Assembly (NCBI GenBank): GCA_951799445.1
Contig: OX637294.1
Location: forward strand, 26,251,452 to 26,315,451
Length of the DNA: 64,000 bases
Source of the DNA: Pseudisothecium myosuroides
Lineage: Eukaryota; Streptophyta; Bryopsida; Hypnales; Lembophyllaceae
Direction: 5' to 3'
In this document: in pieces, positions 61,070 through 64,000 of the stretch
Layout of the letters: each line of letters begins with the position of its first letter
Numbering within the stretch: the stretch's first letter is position 1
Notes under the pieces: model-generated
The model's database searches: none
Told to the model about the DNA's origin: nothing
What the model saw: the letters and a program-made list of their open reading frames with translations, nothing else
Program-made: the position numbers and the translations under genes

Positions 61070-62834
61070 CACAAACACATTCTAAGAACACAAAAATGCA
61101 TTTTTTTCATCTATCAATTCCTTATGAAGGTTCTTGTGTTGGTTTTTTAAGATTTATATGGTATAGATTTTGAAGACTTTGCTGGCAAATATTCTTTAAT
61201 TCAAAAGATAGTAGTAGATTTGGATTCTGAAAAAAGTAAGTTCTTTAGTTTCAAAAATGGCCTTAAAAAATGACTTAAATTTAAAATTAAAATTAAAATT
61301 AAAATCTTCAAAAAAACATTATGATTAGAACATAACATATTGAACTTAAAGGAAAAAATTCTTGTGAAAATTACAAATATTCAATCTACAATAGATTTTA
61401 AAAGGAATTTTCAATTTCTGGCTTCAAGTTTTATTGAAAATATTGGTTTGTAAACTACAAAAAATAGTTAAATTAGGTTGCCTTATTCCAAGAAAGATAC
61501 TTTGTAAGCCATCAAAGTCAACAAATACTTCTACAAATATTTTCATTCATATACATAGAGGTTTACAAGTCCCAATTACAACAAGACCTAATTCAAAAGT
61601 AGTGTATTCTTATACAAAAACATAAAATATTTATATAGTGTCAAATGTCAAGAAATTAGTATGGAGCAATCTAATTTCACTATTTTGTGTAGTTGACTTG
61701 ACTGCATAGATATAATCTTTGAATTATATTTTATTAGTATTGTTTGAAAGTCATCATTAAATTTTTTTTTTAAGCTGCATTTTATAATACATATTCACAA
61801 TTTTGGAATTTGGATTATCCTGTGATCCTTAAGGGCGAAGAGCATTGCCACTCATTCATGGGGAAGCTTCCCGGCCCGGGCTTGTGCTTGGGTGTGGCTA
61901 GCAACAAATTGTGGCCCCACTTGGTACCCGGCTAGGGATGTTTTCAGCCCATCCACGCCAAGTTGGCATGTCCAAACCGTAGGACACTGTCCTCACCAAG
62001 TGGTTGACTATGAGGCACGGATTTTGTCAATGGTTGTTTTATCCTCTTTCGCATTGCTTCTTTTCGATTTTTGAACTTAGAACTTCTTCTTTTTATTTTG
62101 ATTCAAATTCAATGAAAAAATAAAAAGTGTGTTGAGGTGTGTTTGAGGTAGACCTCAAGCACGCCTCAATACACGTTATACTTTATACTTTTTATTTTGA
62201 TTCAAAATCAATGAAAAAAATAAAAGCGTGTTGAATTGTGCTTAAAATCTACCTCAAGTTCACCTCAACACGCTTTTTATTTTTTATTTTTTATTTTGAT
62301 TCAAATTCAATGAAAAAAATATTCTTGAAGTAAAAACATTTTTTAAATTCCTTGCTGCAAAATTGACTTTTTACATTTTTTCAATCAACAACTCCTAGAC
62401 AAACTAAAGCTTATAATTTCTTCTTCTCCAATTCCTCTCGGTATAGAGTTTTCTCTTTCTTCCCAAATTTTAACGAGCTTGACAATCTATAGTTGAAGTA
62501 ATTTGAGTTTGCCAAGTCATTAAAGCATTCGAATTACTTTTTAACAACTTGTAGTATTTGATTTATTTGTTTATTTGTATCTCATAGATTGTATTTTTGT
62601 CTACATAGAAAGCTTTCATTCATTGCATTTGGATTTGTGATGTAAATGTTATGGAACATCTTATTTTGGAGCCAATCAAAACATTGTTTCAAAAAAAATT
62701 ACTTGTAGAATTCATTTTTTAATTCTATATTTAAAATTCTTAGAATATAAAGTTTTCCAATGCTTGGATGTTAAAAAGTGAATCTAGATCCAGAAGTGCA
62801 TTTTTGGGATCTAAAATTCCCAAACCAACTGCAA
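61070..62834. other. Intergenic DNA with GC-richer island
   Basis: 61070-61440 continues the dispersed repeat shared with 54800-55140. 61830-62080 is GC-richer (CTTCCCGGCCCGGGCTTG) with a 60-codon frame but no recognised gene. The remainder is AT-rich. Confidence 0.45.
62112..62285. repeat. Two tandem hairpins within a direct repeat
   Basis: A unit starting TTTTATTTTGATTCAAA.TCA and ending in AATGAAAAAA.TAAAA occurs three times from 62088 to 62330. Between units lie two hairpins: GTGTTGAGG..GAGGTAGACCTC..CCTCAATACAC (about 62128-62177) and AGCGTGTTGA..TCAACACGCT (about 62224-62273). Confidence 0.7.
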
Positions 62835-63518
62835 GGTGAATGCAAGAAACACTTGTACTATTTTTGTGTTTTGGCTCCAAATGACTCAAGATTTATAGGT
62901 AAGGTACTCATGACTATTATACACCTTACCTAATTTTTTGGTAATATTCAAAAATATTTTATTGTCCAAAAATAGCCCCCAATTTTATGTCACACTTGTC
63001 AATTTGGAGGTTTTTAGTACTATTTAGTATCCAAAAAAATGAATTTTGAGCTGACATTTGGAGTGGATGGTTTTCTAGTAGACTTGTAGCTATTGACCAA
63101 AGTAATTCTAAAAATAATTAATTTTATGTAGTGTGAAAGTCCACAAAGTGCGCTTCTTTCTGCTTGCATTTTGTAACATATAAAATATTATTTTGGAGTT
63201 TTTTTGGGTGAATGACCATCTCCATAGAATTCTTACAAATGGCCAATTTTTATTTTATGTATGTACCTTTTTTCTATTTTTAACTAATTAAAACATCAAA
63301 ATATCCATTTTTTAAAGATTTGGCACTTTTCTAGTTCTCTTGCTTAGAGAATTTTTTTAATGGATTTTTTTTGGTGGTTACCTTCATCTTAAAGGTATAT
63401 ACATTAGCCATATATTTTAAATTTTTAAATTTTTTTTTCTAATTTTAAAGTATTGTAGAAAAAAATGATGAGTATTGTCAAAACGCAACAAAATCAACAG
63501 GTGTTTCTTGCATTCACC
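62835..63518. mobile_element. TIR transposon, GGTGATTGCAAG family, copy 2 (684 bp)
   Basis: Left end GGTGAATGCAAGAAACACTT, right end (reverse complement) GGTGAATGCAAGAAACACCT. Flanks CTGCAA and CTACAG agree at four of six positions, consistent with an old 6-bp duplication. Interior AT-rich, no coding. Confidence 0.78.
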
Positions 63519-64000
63519 CTACAGCTCAAAGCCTCTTGAATTTATCTTGATACAATGTTTTTTCCCTAAGTCCCAAAGTCCAACAACCTTGACAATCCAC
63601 AATTAAAGCAACGGCATTAAAGCATGTGATTCAATTTTTTGGCCGTATTCTCAAGGTGGGATGGCTAAGGTCTCTCCCCGGCCTGAACAAGCCTGGGATG
63701 TGGAGGGCTTGGACCAACCCATTTTCCCAGCCCTATTTTGGGGGAATGGGTGGTGATGTTCTAAGAATTAAACAAATAAAAAAATAGTGACCATCTTTTC
63801 TTTTTCACAATTACTTTTTCTTGTATAGATAGAAATAATACCTCACCTCCACTATTGGAAACAATGTTCAAAGCCCATACTACAACCAAGAAAATAATAC
63901 TAAGTTTAGAAATCCATTGTCTATTTGTTACCCTATGTCTTCAGGGACTGGTTTGTCAAGAGAACGTGGCAAGATAGGATCGAGAGTAAATATGAAAGAA
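63519..64000. other. Intergenic DNA at window end
   Basis: AT-rich apart from a GC-richer patch at 63650-63755 (CTCCCCGGCCTGAACAAGCC). Nothing further recognised. Confidence 0.4.

Overview
The window is nuclear DNA of a land plant. It has spliced genes with canonical GT-AG introns, a plant-type RBX1 gene, a decayed Ty1/copia element, and CACTA, hAT and Stowaway-like elements in very AT-rich intergenic DNA. The kinase families (non-RD kinases with an HGD catalytic loop, in tandem copies) and a decayed ARM-repeat gene would suit a moss or another non-seed plant better than a flowering plant. That is an inference; the species cannot be read from the sequence.

The main structure (about 0.28-42 kb) is a large, diverged inverted duplication. 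The left arm (about 0.28-15.9 kb) and right arm (about 27.4-41.9 kb) carry the same gene cluster in mirror image. They flank a spacer of about 11.5 kb made of transposon debris: CACTA elements at 18.2-22.2 kb, large hairpins, and a copia relic at 22.4-25.6 kb. Each arm holds four things. (i) An eight-exon gene (left 7264 to 1332 minus; right 35464 to 41344 plus) encodes two kinase domains in one protein. The first has the catalytic residues; the second is a receptor-kinase-like pseudokinase. All exon phases close in both copies. (ii) A single-kinase gene (left 12210 to 15252 plus; right 31931 to 28897 minus) has an N-terminal region resembling DUF1221, the helical domain of plant MLKL-like kinases, and a tail built from phase-0 mini-exons. 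(iii) 'Gene X' and (iv) 'gene Y' are unassigned; they carry different lesions in the two arms. The kinase-domain exon of (ii) is identical between arms over about 1.1 kb while its flanks have diverged, which suggests gene conversion.

Outside the duplication, 42-47 kb holds MITEs and a GC-rich patch. A decayed HeLo-like/ARM-repeat gene lies at 47.6-50.0 kb, with stop codons mostly explicable by C-to-T changes. A second relic lies at 50.5-51.2 kb, then an AT-rich desert. A clean three-exon RBX1 gene (58058 to 56975, minus) follows. The final 6 kb contains two copies of a TIR transposon family with an apparent 6-bp target duplication, one supported by an empty site elsewhere in the window.

Taken together, the duplicated part looks like a rapidly evolving kinase cluster. 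Kinase-pseudokinase fusions and MLKL-like kinases are both known from plant immunity and cell death, so an immune role is a reasonable inference but is not shown by the sequence.
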